A DNA stretch of 64,000 nt from Planctomycetota bacterium (GCA_014238905.1 JABAAE010000006.1:248001-312000), one strand, 5' to 3'. Numbered from the stretch's first letter, positions 47,646 to 57,429 are shown. A program made the numbers and translations. The notes: generated by a model not told the origin, from the sequence alone.

Positions 47646-48578
47646 ATGAAAGCTGACAAGTTCACGACCAGATTCGCAAATTTTCTGGACACTGCGAGCC
47701 GACTAGCGAAAGCTGAAGCCGCCGATGCTATTGTCTTGATGATTGAATCGGTGATGGACTGGTCAAAACTCAAAAAAAAAATCGGCAAGCTCCAGTTAAT
47801 CATCCTTGCTGAAAAAAAAGAGGCCGTCCGTGGCATCGAGGAACATGACCTCGCCCATATTGTCCTCGATATGGAAGCCGCTCCCGTTTTTGAAAAGCTG
47901 AGCCATGGATTGCTCGAAGCGATCGCCGACGAACTGCTTCCTCCGGGTGCAAATGTCATTGCCGTTTATAGTGGATTTGAACCTTCCCACATCGATTCCA
48001 TTAGCTTTATCGAACTCACTGATCATCTAGGACGATTGACTGCCCGTGACTTGCGCAACCTAGAAACCAAGGTACCGCTGGAAACGCTAAAGACAGTCGT
48101 GGATTTGGCACTGGAAGTGGGTCGCGAAGGTCGTGAAGGCAAGCCTGTCGGCACGATGTTTGTGGTGGGTGATCATCGCAAAGTCCTCGAAGAAAGCCAT
48201 GCGGCAGGGTACGATCTTGTCAAAGGTTACGCTCGAAAAGAACGAAGCCTGATGAAGGCACGTAACCGGGAAGCAGTCAAAGAAATTGCGCAACTGGATG
48301 GAGCCTTTATTATTTCCGCAGATGGCACCGTGGAAGCAACTTGCAGGATCATTGACACGGCGCCCGTTCAAATCACCATGACAACCGGTCTTGGATCCCG
48401 CCATTGGGCAGGTGCTGCGATCAGCAAGAACACCAAGGCCATCGCTGTCGTTGTCAGTGAATCCGATGGAACGGTCAGGATCTTTCAGAACGGCGGCGTT
48501 GTTTTGAGGATTGTGCCCTTCAGACGGGCGATGAAATTCAAAGAGTTCGATTTCGAACCACCTTCTAAAACGGAATAG
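47646..48578 (+). CDS. DisA_N-domain diadenylate cyclase, DacZ-like
   Basis: The C-terminal 120 residues of this 310-residue protein match the diadenylate cyclase (DisA_N/DAC) domain, which condenses two ATP into cyclic di-AMP: DGA at 218-220 followed by FIISADGTVEATCRI, and GLGSRHWAGAAISKNTKAIA with the second catalytic motif, then VVVSESDGTVRIF. The RHR motif reads RHW (252-254). The N-terminal 165 residues form an alpha/beta domain without membrane helices, unlike CdaA, and no helix-hairpin-helix follows as in DisA, so the layout is nearest to archaeal DacZ-type cyclases. There is no strong ribosome-binding site. A hairpin follows the stop. c-di-AMP typically governs osmolyte and potassium balance; no target gene is in the window. 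Confidence 0.88.
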   Translation: MKADKFTTRFANFLDTASRLAKAEAADAIVLMIESVMDWSKLKKKIGKLQLIILAEKKEAVRGIEEHDLAHIVLDMEAAPVFEKLSHGLLEAIADELLPPGANVIAVYSGFEPSHIDSISFIELTDHLGRLTARDLRNLETKVPLETLKTVVDLALEVGREGREGKPVGTMFVVGDHRKVLEESHAAGYDLVKGYARKERSLMKARNREAVKEIAQLDGAFIISADGTVEATCRIIDTAPVQITMTTGLGSRHWAGAAISKNTKAIAVVVSESDGTVRIFQNGGVVLRIVPFRRAMKFKEFDFEPPSKTE

Positions 48579-48605
48579 TGTCCGCAACCTGCCTGATGAA
48601 TCGGT

Positions 48606-48638
48606 CAAAGTCCATTTTTCATACGAAAGGTGGACTTT
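48606..48638 (+). terminator. Possible terminator hairpin after the diadenylate cyclase gene
   Basis: AAAGTCCATTTTTC (48606-48619) pairs with GAAAGGTGGACTTT (48624-48637) through two U-G wobbles, with an ATAC loop. Only a weak TTTTCC tract follows, so termination is plausible but not certain. Confidence 0.5.
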
Positions 48639-48875
48639 TCCAAAACTGGACCATTTTGCTTGGCAGCGAAAGATCAGGTGCCGATGAAAACCTCACCCTG
48701 CCTCGAATCAATAGGTAAACATCGCTGCGTGATAGCACTCAAAAAGGTGATAATGATTCGATTTTGAGTCACTCGACTCGACAATAGAGCGTCTAGAGAA
48801 CCGTCCATTGGATTGGCATTGACGGTATTTTTTCTTTTCTTAAAACTAATAAAAACAGTATCTAGGGAAGGATAA

Positions 48876-49541
48876 ATGTTGAAAATTTTCATTGGCTGGG
48901 ACTCCCGATTTCCCGAGCCCGCAGATGTTCTTTCGCACTCGCTGGTCAAGAACTCGTCCATACCAGTTGAAATCAAATACTTGAAACTCGATTCGTTGGG
49001 TCTAAATCGGGTACATGATCCTCTGGCGTCAACAGAGTTCACCTATTCGAGGTTCCTGGTTCCTCATCTTTGCGACTACAGGGGTAAAGCAATTTTCATG
49101 GACAATGACATGCTCTGCTTCGGAGATGTCAAAGAACTCGATGATCTGCCAATGGACGACCTTGCTCTGCGAGTCGTCAAACACGATTACAAACCGACCA
49201 ACTCCACCAAAATGTACGGAGCGAAACAGACTAACTACCCTAGAAAAAACTGGTCAAGCATGATGATGATGAATTGTGCCAAACTAGGGATTTGGTCAAA
49301 AGAGATCGTTGAAACACAGTCAGGTGCATATCTCCATCGCTTCCAGGACATTCCGGATGCAGAAATTGGCGAAATCCCCAAGACCTGGAATACATTGGAC
49401 TGCATGGATGATTCCACCAATCTTATCCATTACACCAATGGTGGTCCCTGGTTCAAGGAATACGAGAACCATCAACATGCCGACGTATGGTATGCAGCTC
49501 GAGATCAAATGCTCCGTCAGGCGGAGTCGCGTGCTGCGTAG
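48876..49541 (+). CDS. GT-A glycosyltransferase-like protein
   Basis: The 221-residue protein starts with the alternating beta strand MLKIFIGWDSRFPEPADVLSHSL (region 1-23) typical of family-8-like glycosyltransferases, and has YRGKAIFMDNDML with a DxD-type metal/nucleotide-sugar motif (DND, 76-78). The downstream WNTLDCMDDSTNLIHYTNGGPW segment is the usual acceptor-side His/Gly region. It is short but complete for this type. AGGGAAGGAT precedes the ATG at good spacing. It is the first of four co-directional genes (to 53864) that appear to build or decorate a surface glycan. Confidence 0.82.
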   Translation: MLKIFIGWDSRFPEPADVLSHSLVKNSSIPVEIKYLKLDSLGLNRVHDPLASTEFTYSRFLVPHLCDYRGKAIFMDNDMLCFGDVKELDDLPMDDLALRVVKHDYKPTNSTKMYGAKQTNYPRKNWSSMMMMNCAKLGIWSKEIVETQSGAYLHRFQDIPDAEIGEIPKTWNTLDCMDDSTNLIHYTNGGPWFKEYENHQHADVWYAARDQMLRQAESRAA

Positions 49542-49595
49542 TCTCTTTCGTGTGGATTTTCCACCAGTCAATTATTGCCATAATCGAGAAATGGG

Positions 49596-51431
49596 ATGCT
49601 CCGTGTAATCACCACTTTTAACGACAAACTGTACCGTGCTTCGGCAAAGTCAATGTTGGACTCCGTTTCGGAGATGATCCCCGAAGCAGAAGTCTTGGTC
49701 TACCATGAATTGCAGAAGGAAACCTGCGAGCATACGTCCATCCGAGTCGATCGACTTCCTGAATTTACGGCTGTTTGGAATCAATTCCGAAGTCATATCT
49801 CCGAGGACTTTGGTGGCACCGCCACAGGTCTGAGCGGCTGGAATCGTCGCTGGTTCGGTTGGTACCGAAAAATTTGCGCCCAATACGATGCTCTTGTCCG
49901 TCGACCGGTAAAAGGACTAACACTCTGGTTCGACACGGACATCCGAATCACCAAAGAAATCACGGAGGACTTCATTCGAAGCAACCTCAAAAAACCTGTC
50001 GGGCTATTCAGAGGAAGTCGTGATAACGTTGAAGCCGGATATCTGATCTTCGATGAAGAAAGACCAGAGACGAAAAAATTCATCGAGCGTTGCATGGAGG
50101 TTTATACCTCCGGAGAGTTTTTGAATCTGGAAAAATGGTCTGACAGCGACGTACTGGCATACGTGATGGATGAAGATCCGTCAATGATTCAGGACTTTGC
50201 GGACAATCAGGCAGCTATTCGATATCAGAATAGCAATGGCCACGAAACCGAGGGGCAAATTATTCCCCAGTCTATTTGGAGGGAATACGTCGAGCATGAC
50301 AAGGGACTGCATTGGCGTACCGGTGTCTCCGCGGTTCCGTTTCAAAAAGCTCCTGAGCCAACTCCCGCAAAAGATGAGAAAAATCACTTTTGGTCCAAAC
50401 TAAAACGCAAAGTGAAATCCTTAATCCGAGAAACTTCCCCGAAGAAGGAATTAGAAACCGACAAGATCGTACCTCCAGATCCGGATTTGGTTCAACTTTG
50501 TATCAACGGAACCGTCAAACCGGTCATCAAGCATCAACCCGTCGTCGGTTTCTTTATTCCAGAAGACAATCGGTTGCAACAACAGACATTGAATTCATTC
50601 CAAAAAGGCGTGGAGTCCTACGGCGATCGGTCATTTTGTGTTCCCCTCAAGAACGGGTGGGTCGATTGCGATATCGCCGTGACATTCGGCATTTATAAAT
50701 CTCAATGGGAGCGTGGACGCCAAGTAGGCAACCTGATGGCTGCCATGGAAGAGAATTCCATACCCCACATTGTATTGGAGAGAGGGTTTGTCCAAAGGGA
50801 CAAATATTTTATGGCTGGACTGGGTGGGCTCAACAACCGCGCAAACTTCTTCAATCAGGAGGCAGATTCCAAACGACTTGCCAACCTTCATCTTGACCTG
50901 AAACCTTGGAAACAAACAGGGAAGCGAGTGATTGTGTGTGGACAAGTTCCCTGGGATTCATCGGTACAACACATTTCTTTTTCAACCTTCATCGATGGAA
51001 CCATTCGGCAACTCAGTGAATACACAGACCATGAAATTGTCTTCCGCCCGCATCCCCAGCACCCCCAGTCGATCGATGTCAGCCATCTGCCATGCGTGGT
51101 GTCGGATAAAAGTCTTCTTGCCGAAGATCTCGAAGACGCATTTGCAGTCATCACATTCAACTCAAATTCAGCCGTGGACGCCGCAATCGCCGGAATTCCC
51201 GTGTTTGCTTTTGACGAAGGCTCTATGGCCTGGCCAATCGCCAATTCTGATTTACGAAAAATCAACCAACCAGAAATGCCAGACCGAACAGCTTGGCTCC
51301 AACAGATAGCATACGCCCAGTGGAATTTTGAAGAAATGTCAGCCGGTATTCCCTGGCGGCATTTGAGAATGCACCTGACAAGTTCCCACCCTCCCCAAGC
51401 TCAAGAAAACCTACGATTGGGAGTCGCATAA
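49596..51431 (+). CDS. Two-domain glycosyltransferase-like protein (GT-A plus capsule-type GT-B)
   Basis: The protein has 611 residues. The N-terminal part (1-240) is GT-A-like, with LRVITTFNDKLYRASAKSML at the start and LTLWFDTDIRI carrying a DxD motif at 113-115. A basic, poorly conserved linker (about 245-300, KKELETDK region) leads into a C-terminal part (305-600) resembling capsule polysaccharide/GT-B enzymes: VVGFFIPEDN, IVFRPHPQHPQSIDVS and FAVITFNSNSAVDAAIAGIPVFA. The last motif is the acidic/Ser-rich nucleotide-binding site seen in capsular transferases. It is spaced 54 bp from the preceding gene and 5 bp from the next, so operonic. Both halves seem catalytically competent; donor and acceptor are unknown. 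Confidence 0.78.
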   Translation: MLRVITTFNDKLYRASAKSMLDSVSEMIPEAEVLVYHELQKETCEHTSIRVDRLPEFTAVWNQFRSHISEDFGGTATGLSGWNRRWFGWYRKICAQYDALVRRPVKGLTLWFDTDIRITKEITEDFIRSNLKKPVGLFRGSRDNVEAGYLIFDEERPETKKFIERCMEVYTSGEFLNLEKWSDSDVLAYVMDEDPSMIQDFADNQAAIRYQNSNGHETEGQIIPQSIWREYVEHDKGLHWRTGVSAVPFQKAPEPTPAKDEKNHFWSKLKRKVKSLIRETSPKKELETDKIVPPDPDLVQLCINGTVKPVIKHQPVVGFFIPEDNRLQQQTLNSFQKGVESYGDRSFCVPLKNGWVDCDIAVTFGIYKSQWERGRQVGNLMAAMEENSIPHIVLERGFVQRDKYFMAGLGGLNNRANFFNQEADSKRLANLHLDLKPWKQTGKRVIVCGQVPWDSSVQHISFSTFIDGTIRQLSEYTDHEIVFRPHPQHPQSIDVSHLPCVVSDKSLLAEDLEDAFAVITFNSNSAVDAAIAGIPVFAFDEGSMAWPIANSDLRKINQPEMPDRTAWLQQIAYAQWNFEEMSAGIPWRHLRMHLTSSHPPQAQENLRLGVA

Positions 51432-51436
51432 TCATC

Positions 51437-52675
51437 ATGATACAAAACACCAATAATTCCCAGCGTTTGCTGGGGTCGGGTAAACTCTGGCGGCTCAAGA
51501 AACGAATCAAACAGCTCTTTCATCTAAGGGCACCCACAGAGATCATTCGTGGCGAAAATATTTACGTTGGCTGCGGCGACAAAACCCGGGATGACTTTCT
51601 AGGATGCGACATCCGGCCACTGCCTAATGTGAAAATCGTCTGCCCTGCCTGGGATGTTTCCAATCACTGTCAGGATTTGAATCGAATTTACAGTCGCCAT
51701 ATGGTGGAACATCTCACTTTTGCTGAAGCAAAAAAAACATTTTCAGATTGGTTTGCCGCTTTAGCGCTTGGTGGGGAAATCGAAATCGAAGTTCCCAACA
51801 TGCGTTTCCATATCGACCAATGGTTAAAAGCCGACTGGACAGAGGAAGCTCTTAACGATCGGAAGTCGGATGCGAGATGGGGATTTGCCGGTTTCTACGG
51901 CTGGCAACGCGAATGTGACCCAGACGACCATTCGTATAATCAATCCTACTGGGATGTTCACAAATCAGGCTATGATGAAAAACTTCTGCGATTCATGCTG
52001 GAGGCGGCTGGTTTTGTCGATGTGGAAATTAGAATTGAAAACGACTGGAACCTGATCGGAACGGGGTCAAAAATTATTCGGCGAGGTGAACGCCAAGTTG
52101 CTCATTCGGTGGAGCAGGTTCGAGCTGACCACCGCGGACGATATAGTTTCGTTGCCCAAAAGCTAACATCAAATGATTCGGTACTCGACATTGCCTGCGG
52201 TATTGGTTACGGATGCAAGATGATGGCGGAAAAAACAAACGGCAAAATTGTGGGTGTTGATATCAACCCGGCCGCTATTGATTTTGCAACTCAGCACTTT
52301 CAGGATTCTGCGATCCAATACAAGCTTGGCAATGCCAATGAATCCAGCTGGGTCACTGCCGAAAAATACGACGTGGCAACTTCTTTTGAAACGATCGAGC
52401 ATCTTGAAGACCCAACCCCATTCCTTACGAATGTTGCCAAATCAATTCGTCCTGGAGGGCGGCTTTATTGCTCAACGCCAAACGAAGAAACAATGCCTTT
52501 CAGCTCCAAATTCAAATTTCATTTTCGTCATTACACACCAGAACAGTTTTCAAATCTTCTTTGCCAGGCGGGCTTTCAAGTCATCGGTAAATTCAGTCAG
52601 TTTGACAAGCAGTCTGCCGATGTCCAAACCGGTTGGGATGGTAAATACCTGATTGCTGAATGCGAAAAGGTATGA
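51437..52675 (+). CDS. Tandem SAM-dependent methyltransferase-like protein
   Basis: The 412-residue product has two class I methyltransferase-like units. The first (residues about 40-205) has IYVGCGDKTRDDFLGCDI in the SAM-binding position, then RHMVEHLTFAEAKKTF (the EHL segment) and LGGEIEIEVPNM. The second (about 235-400) has VLDIACGIGYGCKM as motif I, IVGVDINPAAIDFA as motif II, ATSFETIEHLEDPTPFL and RPGGRLYCSTPNEE. Only five bases separate it from the upstream glycosyltransferase gene. The pair may methylate sugars at two steps, or one unit may be structural. The acceptor is not predictable. Confidence 0.87.
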   Translation: MIQNTNNSQRLLGSGKLWRLKKRIKQLFHLRAPTEIIRGENIYVGCGDKTRDDFLGCDIRPLPNVKIVCPAWDVSNHCQDLNRIYSRHMVEHLTFAEAKKTFSDWFAALALGGEIEIEVPNMRFHIDQWLKADWTEEALNDRKSDARWGFAGFYGWQRECDPDDHSYNQSYWDVHKSGYDEKLLRFMLEAAGFVDVEIRIENDWNLIGTGSKIIRRGERQVAHSVEQVRADHRGRYSFVAQKLTSNDSVLDIACGIGYGCKMMAEKTNGKIVGVDINPAAIDFATQHFQDSAIQYKLGNANESSWVTAEKYDVATSFETIEHLEDPTPFLTNVAKSIRPGGRLYCSTPNEETMPFSSKFKFHFRHYTPEQFSNLLCQAGFQVIGKFSQFDKQSADVQTGWDGKYLIAECEKV

Positions 52676-52754
52676 AGGCTTCGCTGACGTTGCAACCATT
52701 CCGCACTGGATTGCTGTCCTCGGTTCATAGAGATTCCATGGTAAATACGCAACG

Positions 52755-53864
52755 ATGACTCTCTCCAGCTACCGTTTTCAATATCGGCAAACCGAAATCG
52801 AGGCAATCTGTGCCGACCGAGAATTATCCACTCCCGAAATCCACTTCGCCAATGACTTTTATGGGCAGGCGTCTATTCTCAAGCGATTCGCGGGAATTCC
52901 TGAAAAACGCCCTTTAAAAGCCGTGCTGGAACACGCACCATTGTTTTCACGCTATATGTGGGATCAGGATCGGGACGCCGATCTTGCACTGAATTTCAGT
53001 GTGAGTGAGCAAAGAGGTCGCATGATATCCGATATTTCCGGTAAACGTTCCATTCCGATCGGATTTGGATACTACTACGCGATGGAACTTTATCGACAAT
53101 TGCACGCCGAAGAGTCCACCGGTCACCGAAACGGCTCTGTTGTTTTTCCTTTCAAATCGACTCATGCGATCAAAACTAATTTCGACCATCAGGATTATGC
53201 CCAGCGGTTGTTGGCACTGCCGGCAAAATTCCAACCTGTAGTGTGCTGTATTTTCTGGAAAGATTTCCTTCACGGTTCTCATATACCGTATCAAGATGCG
53301 GGCATCCCGGTCATCTCGGCCGGTCATATGTTCGACAGTAATTTCCTTTTGGCATTTGTTGATATTTGCAAACAGTTCAAATACGCAATCTCAAACGAAC
53401 TGGGATCCTACGTGTTTCTGAGCGTTGCCACCGGCTGCCCTTTTTTCTATTTGGACTCCTCCGAAATCACCCGGGACATACCGGTGGAACTGAGTTCAAA
53501 TTATTGTAGGAATGATACGGATTTTGAATCGGTCAACGAGAATTCCAAGGCATTGTTTGCCAAGCCAACGGATGTCATCCGTCCCGAGCAACAACAATTC
53601 GTTGACCAAATTCTCGGAAAAGACTTTGTCCAACCTCGCGACGAACTGTTGCGACTGGTGCGGTTTGCAGAACGGTACGATCGATTTGTGCCCCTTCCCA
53701 ATCGAGGTATCCGATCCAGAATTCTGCCACTGCCAGCTTATGCTAGAAGAAAAACGAAAAAGCTAAAAACAAAATTCGTTCGGTATTTGAATGGTCGCAC
53801 GGCATCCCTTCAGCGAAAACGGAAATCGTTGGCGAAATGGTTCGGTTTCCGGGACGCTGCCTAA
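52755..53864 (+). CDS. Hypothetical protein of the glycan cluster (GT-B-like)
   Basis: The protein has 369 residues and no membrane helix. The middle region (SVVFPFKSTHAIKTNFDHQDYAQ in parts, then DAGIPVISAGHMFDSNFLLAF and FKYAISNELGSYVFLSVATG) has the alternating strand/helix order and Gly-rich turns of GT-B capsular or teichoic-acid-type transferases, and the FYLDSSEITRDIP segment resembles an end of the nucleotide-sugar site. The last 40 residues are strongly basic (RKTKKLKTKFV, RKRKSLAKWF), suggesting binding to membrane phospholipid or an anionic polymer. I do not recognise a specific family; the assignment rests on context, 80 bp after the tandem methyltransferase gene on the same strand. 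Confidence 0.7.
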   Translation: MTLSSYRFQYRQTEIEAICADRELSTPEIHFANDFYGQASILKRFAGIPEKRPLKAVLEHAPLFSRYMWDQDRDADLALNFSVSEQRGRMISDISGKRSIPIGFGYYYAMELYRQLHAEESTGHRNGSVVFPFKSTHAIKTNFDHQDYAQRLLALPAKFQPVVCCIFWKDFLHGSHIPYQDAGIPVISAGHMFDSNFLLAFVDICKQFKYAISNELGSYVFLSVATGCPFFYLDSSEITRDIPVELSSNYCRNDTDFESVNENSKALFAKPTDVIRPEQQQFVDQILGKDFVQPRDELLRLVRFAERYDRFVPLPNRGIRSRILPLPAYARRKTKKLKTKFVRYLNGRTASLQRKRKSLAKWFGFRDAA

Positions 53865-53902
53865 ATGCCCGTCCGGCAAAGGTGCCCGGTCGCTTTTCCA
53901 GC

Positions 53903-56524
53903 CTAGACGTTTGCATCCCGATAGATCGTCAAATCTTTCACCCGATTAAGAGATTTGGCATCATGCGGACATCCAAGACTAGCGCAATATCCAACAACAA
54001 AACAAATACTAATTCCCGCCGCGGTGTACAAGTATCCATTGACGGAAGTAAACTTCCACATAATAAACATGGAAATGGCACCGACAATACCGCCGATCAA
54101 TGCCCCTGACCCGTTAGCTCGTTTTGTCATGACCCCCAAGACAAACAAACCACCCAACACCCCCATAAACAATCCAATCACTTTTATAAATTCATCAAAC
54201 AGCGACTTGATATCCGGATTAACAAACAACAAAGCCAAAACCGTCCCGGCAAGCCCGATCAGCAATGTCAAAACCTTGGCTGCTACCAAATACCCGCGGT
54301 CAGACTGAAACATAGAGAACGGCCTTAAAAAGTCTGTGACAACCGTTGTTGCGGTGGAGTTCATACTAGTCGAAACCGTTGATTGGGCGGCTGCAAAAAT
54401 CCCGGCAACCAACAACCCGGCCAAACCGACAGGCATCTCGCGAGCGATGAACATCGGAAAAATCTGATCGGTAGTGATCGACGGGTCAAGTCGCTCTGGA
54501 TGATTCTGATAAAAAACAAAAAGCGCGGTTCCAATTCCGAAAAAAAGCAGGGTTGCCGGAATAACAAGAATCGCATTGGTCCAAATGGATCTCGCAGCCA
54601 ACTTTTGGTCGCTGGTTGTCATGTATCGCTGGACCACCGCCTGATCCGCAGTGTAGGACGATACGTTCTGGGCAAGACCGCCGGCGATAATAACCCACAA
54701 TGCGATTTGGGAATCTGTCGCATCCCAATGAAAGTTGGCCCAGCGGAATTTCTCGGAGTCAGCGGCCGAAGAAAGAAAGCCCTGCCATCCCGAATCAACA
54801 CCCGAAATCAGCAGGAAGACAGCTACAATCGCGCCTCCCAATAACACAACTGTTTGAATAGTATCCGTCCAAATGACCGCTTCAATTCCCCCCAGCGTAC
54901 AGTAAAGCATGCTGAGAGCCCCCATTAACAAAACCGATTGAACTGGCGTCAACGGCGTCGCGACAGCCAAAGCCAGACCAGTCAAAGACATCACAACGGC
55001 CATACGAAAAACGTGGAAAAGGGCAAATGATCCGCTGCCGAACAGGCGTACCCATCGATTAAATCGATATTCGAGATACTCATAAGCGCTGGTGGCGTCG
55101 AGGCGTCTGAAAAAGGGGAGAGCAACGTAAACCGCAAGAATCGCGACCAGAGGAATCATCAAATTGCCAACCGAGTAAACCCAATCCTGAGCATAGGATT
55201 TCGCAGGCACACCGGTATACGTCAACGAACTCAGCATCGTCGCAAAAATACTGCAACCGGCCGCCCACCAGGGAATACTCTTTCCACCACGAAAATATTG
55301 GTCCGTATTATTATTACGACGGGAAAACCAAAATCCCACCCCAACGATACCAGCGAGATAAACCACCAAAACCAAATAGTTGATGAATCCGAATTCGTTT
55401 TCCTTCATTCTTGGCACTTGCTTGATTTGCCAGACTGCCGGTGAACGAACTCTGGGCCGAACTTCACCACTTGGAACGATGATCGAATCGCCCCATTTCA
55501 CTGCCCTGGTAGTCACCTGATTGGCCGGAGTTTTACCACCGGACGTCCAGGTATCGGTAATCGTGTGATAAAGCAGCGCCTCTTTAGGAAACCCGGGATG
55601 ATTATCTTTCAACAGATTTGTTCTTTTAAAGTTAGCCCCATCTGCTCCGCCCATTACAAGAACGTGGCTTTGCCCCAAGTCGACTCCGGTCCCGGCCATA
55701 ACGCAACGAGGAAGACTCGCACGCTGTCGCCATGACCGTTTGATTAAATCGAATTCCCAAACATCCTTAAGGAATTCCACATCGGTTTCTCCCTGACGTC
55801 TGCCGCTCATTAGGTACAAACAGTCGTTGAACCCGTTGTGTTGGGTCACCAAAATCGGAAATGCCCTGTCCTTACCAGGAAACGGTTGATCAATTTTTTG
55901 CCAAGTCAAACTCTTAACGTTTGCCAACTGTTCGCCGGGTTGCTTCGGCAGGTCGAGATACCAAATCTGATCGGTTGCCGAGTCCAAATCGGAAGATGAC
56001 TGCCCTCCAAACAAATAGACTCGGTTACCAGAAATGGCCGCAGCTCCATAGACACACGGTGTTGGCAAGTCGGCAAGATCAACCCGATCAATGGACTTGG
56101 CAGCAGGATTCCACCGAAGTAGGTAAACCGATTTAAAAACATTCTCAGCGTCATTTCCTCCCATGCAGAGAACGCCCAATGGCGTAGAAATCGCTGCTCC
56201 ATAAGCAGTTGGAAGGGGCAGACTGCCAGCTTCTATCCAGTTTGCATCGGCATCGGATTGGGATAGAACATAAATCCGGTCGTGCCATTTTTTTTCCGAT
56301 TCCCAATACGGCTTGGGGAAGTTGGCGCCCCCAGCCACAATCAGAGCGTCGTTATGAACACCGACAAAAGGCCCTGCGACCCCCAGTGAATCTGGCAGAT
56401 CCGGTAATTTTTCCCATTGAAATCGATCTTCTACACCGTCTACTGTTCCCGGTAAAATCCAAAACAAAAACCCGATCACCCAACCCAATGGACTGGCCCT
56501 AAAACCGCCGCGCCAATGACTCAC
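53903..56524 (-). CDS. Kelch-type mutarotase fused to sodium:solute symporter
   Basis: The product joins two modules in about 873 residues. The first (residues 30-375) is a periplasmic kelch propeller like cyclically permuted mutarotases such as Nan[59 protein letters not shown] and [19 protein letters not shown]. The second (385-870) has about 13 membrane helices of the SSS/SLC5 symporter family, including NFGF-type [21 protein letters not shown] and [20 protein letters not shown] with the Na-site region. A longer frame is open to 56704, but the GTG at 56524 has AGAGGTG upstream and puts a clean signal peptide ([20 protein letters not shown]) at the N-terminus. It would take up a sugar such as a sialic acid after anomer conversion. 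Confidence 0.88.
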   Translation of the reverse strand: MSHWRGGFRASPLGWVIGFLFWILPGTVDGVEDRFQWEKLPDLPDSLGVAGPFVGVHNDALIVAGGANFPKPYWESEKKWHDRIYVLSQSDADANWIEAGSLPLPTAYGAAISTPLGVLCMGGNDAENVFKSVYLLRWNPAAKSIDRVDLADLPTPCVYGAAAISGNRVYLFGGQSSSDLDSATDQIWYLDLPKQPGEQLANVKSLTWQKIDQPFPGKDRAFPILVTQHNGFNDCLYLMSGRRQGETDVEFLKDVWEFDLIKRSWRQRASLPRCVMAGTGVDLGQSHVLVMGGADGANFKRTNLLKDNHPGFPKEALLYHTITDTWTSGGKTPANQVTTRAVKWGDSIIVPSGEVRPRVRSPAVWQIKQVPRMKENEFGFINYLVLVVYLAGIVGVGFWFSRRNNNTDQYFRGGKSIPWWAAGCSIFATMLSSLTYTGVPAKSYAQDWVYSVGNLMIPLVAILAVYVALPFFRRLDATSAYEYLEYRFNRWVRLFGSGSFALFHVFRMAVVMSLTGLALAVATPLTPVQSVLLMGALSMLYCTLGGIEAVIWTDTIQTVVLLGGAIVAVFLLISGVDSGWQGFLSSAADSEKFRWANFHWDATDSQIALWVIIAGGLAQNVSSYTADQAVVQRYMTTSDQKLAARSIWTNAILVIPATLLFFGIGTALFVFYQNHPERLDPSITTDQIFPMFIAREMPVGLAGLLVAGIFAAAQSTVSTSMNSTATTVVTDFLRPFSMFQSDRGYLVAAKVLTLLIGLAGTVLALLFVNPDIKSLFDEFIKVIGLFMGVLGGLFVLGVMTKRANGSGALIGGIVGAISMFIMWKFTSVNGYLYTAAGISICFVVGYCASLGCPHDAKSLNRVKDLTIYRDANV

Positions 56525-56829
56525 GTAAAAACACCTCTTCAGCAGTCGGTTTGGGGCCAAGAGGCAGGCAACGCCCATCAAAAATGAACTTGGAGCTGAT
56601 AACATGAAATCCATCCAACGCAATCGATTAGTTCCTGAAGGCTGACCATGAGTGTGGCCTTTATCGTCCGTGATATGCATCCAGTATTCAAGCAGTTGGG
56701 TCACCGCAAGCGAGTCGAAACCATCGGAAACCAGACGAGAATTAGGTGGTTTGATGAGCCTCCCTTTTGATTAAGCCCTTGGTGGGTCACCACTTTTCCC
56801 AGTCAATCAGCACTTTCTAATCAAGCAAC

Positions 56830-57429
56830 ATGACAAACGACATACAGGACGCGAACCATACCACTATCGACGCCATATTTAAAAGTCTTGATTCGGCAAT
56901 TTGGATCGTCTCAGCCAAATCTGGCCCTGCTCGGGGAGGGCTGACCGCAACTTGGGTACATCAGGGGTCCATAGATCGAGAACACCCTGTTGCCCATATC
57001 GGCATCGCCCCCAACCATTTTACCAGTCAACTCATCAAATCTTCGAAGAGGTTTGGGCTCCATTTACTGCGGCCTGACCAAAAAGATATCGCATTGCGAT
57101 TTGGTGCCCACTCCGGTCGTGATTTGGACAAATTTGAAGATCTCAAATTAAGTGAAAATAATCGAGAAATACCAATCCTGGAAAGTTGTTATGCCAGTTT
57201 TCAGTGTATTGTTTTTCAAGAATTTTTTGCTGGCGATCGAATCTTCTTCCTCGCCGATATTGTCGATGCTCAACAGTCAACGACCGGAGCTTTCATGCGG
57301 GAGTCTGATTTTTTTTCCCAATGCACCGAGCCAGAGAAAAACGGACTGCGGGCAGCAATGGATGCTGACATTCAAATACATCGGCCGATGCTGGAGACCT
57401 GGCGGAATTCCGGTTCGTCAAACGGTTAA
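56830..57429 (+). CDS. Flavin reductase-like FMN-binding protein
   Basis: The 199-residue protein has the split-barrel fold of the flavin reductase-like family: SAIWIVSAKSGPARGGLTATWVHQGSI covers the first strands (given by region, residues 23-48), HIGIAPNHFTSQLIKSSKRFGLHLL the FMN-binding turn, and FEDLKLSENNREIPILESCYA the loop near the active site. Such enzymes reduce FMN with NAD(P)H or serve as FMN-bound oxidoreductases. The gene starts 305 bp from the divergent symporter gene's GTG and converges on the DUF1080 gene (164 bp between stops). A partner monooxygenase was not found, so the role is open. Confidence 0.82.
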   Translation: MTNDIQDANHTTIDAIFKSLDSAIWIVSAKSGPARGGLTATWVHQGSIDREHPVAHIGIAPNHFTSQLIKSSKRFGLHLLRPDQKDIALRFGAHSGRDLDKFEDLKLSENNREIPILESCYASFQCIVFQEFFAGDRIFFLADIVDAQQSTTGAFMRESDFFSQCTEPEKNGLRAAMDADIQIHRPMLETWRNSGSSNG

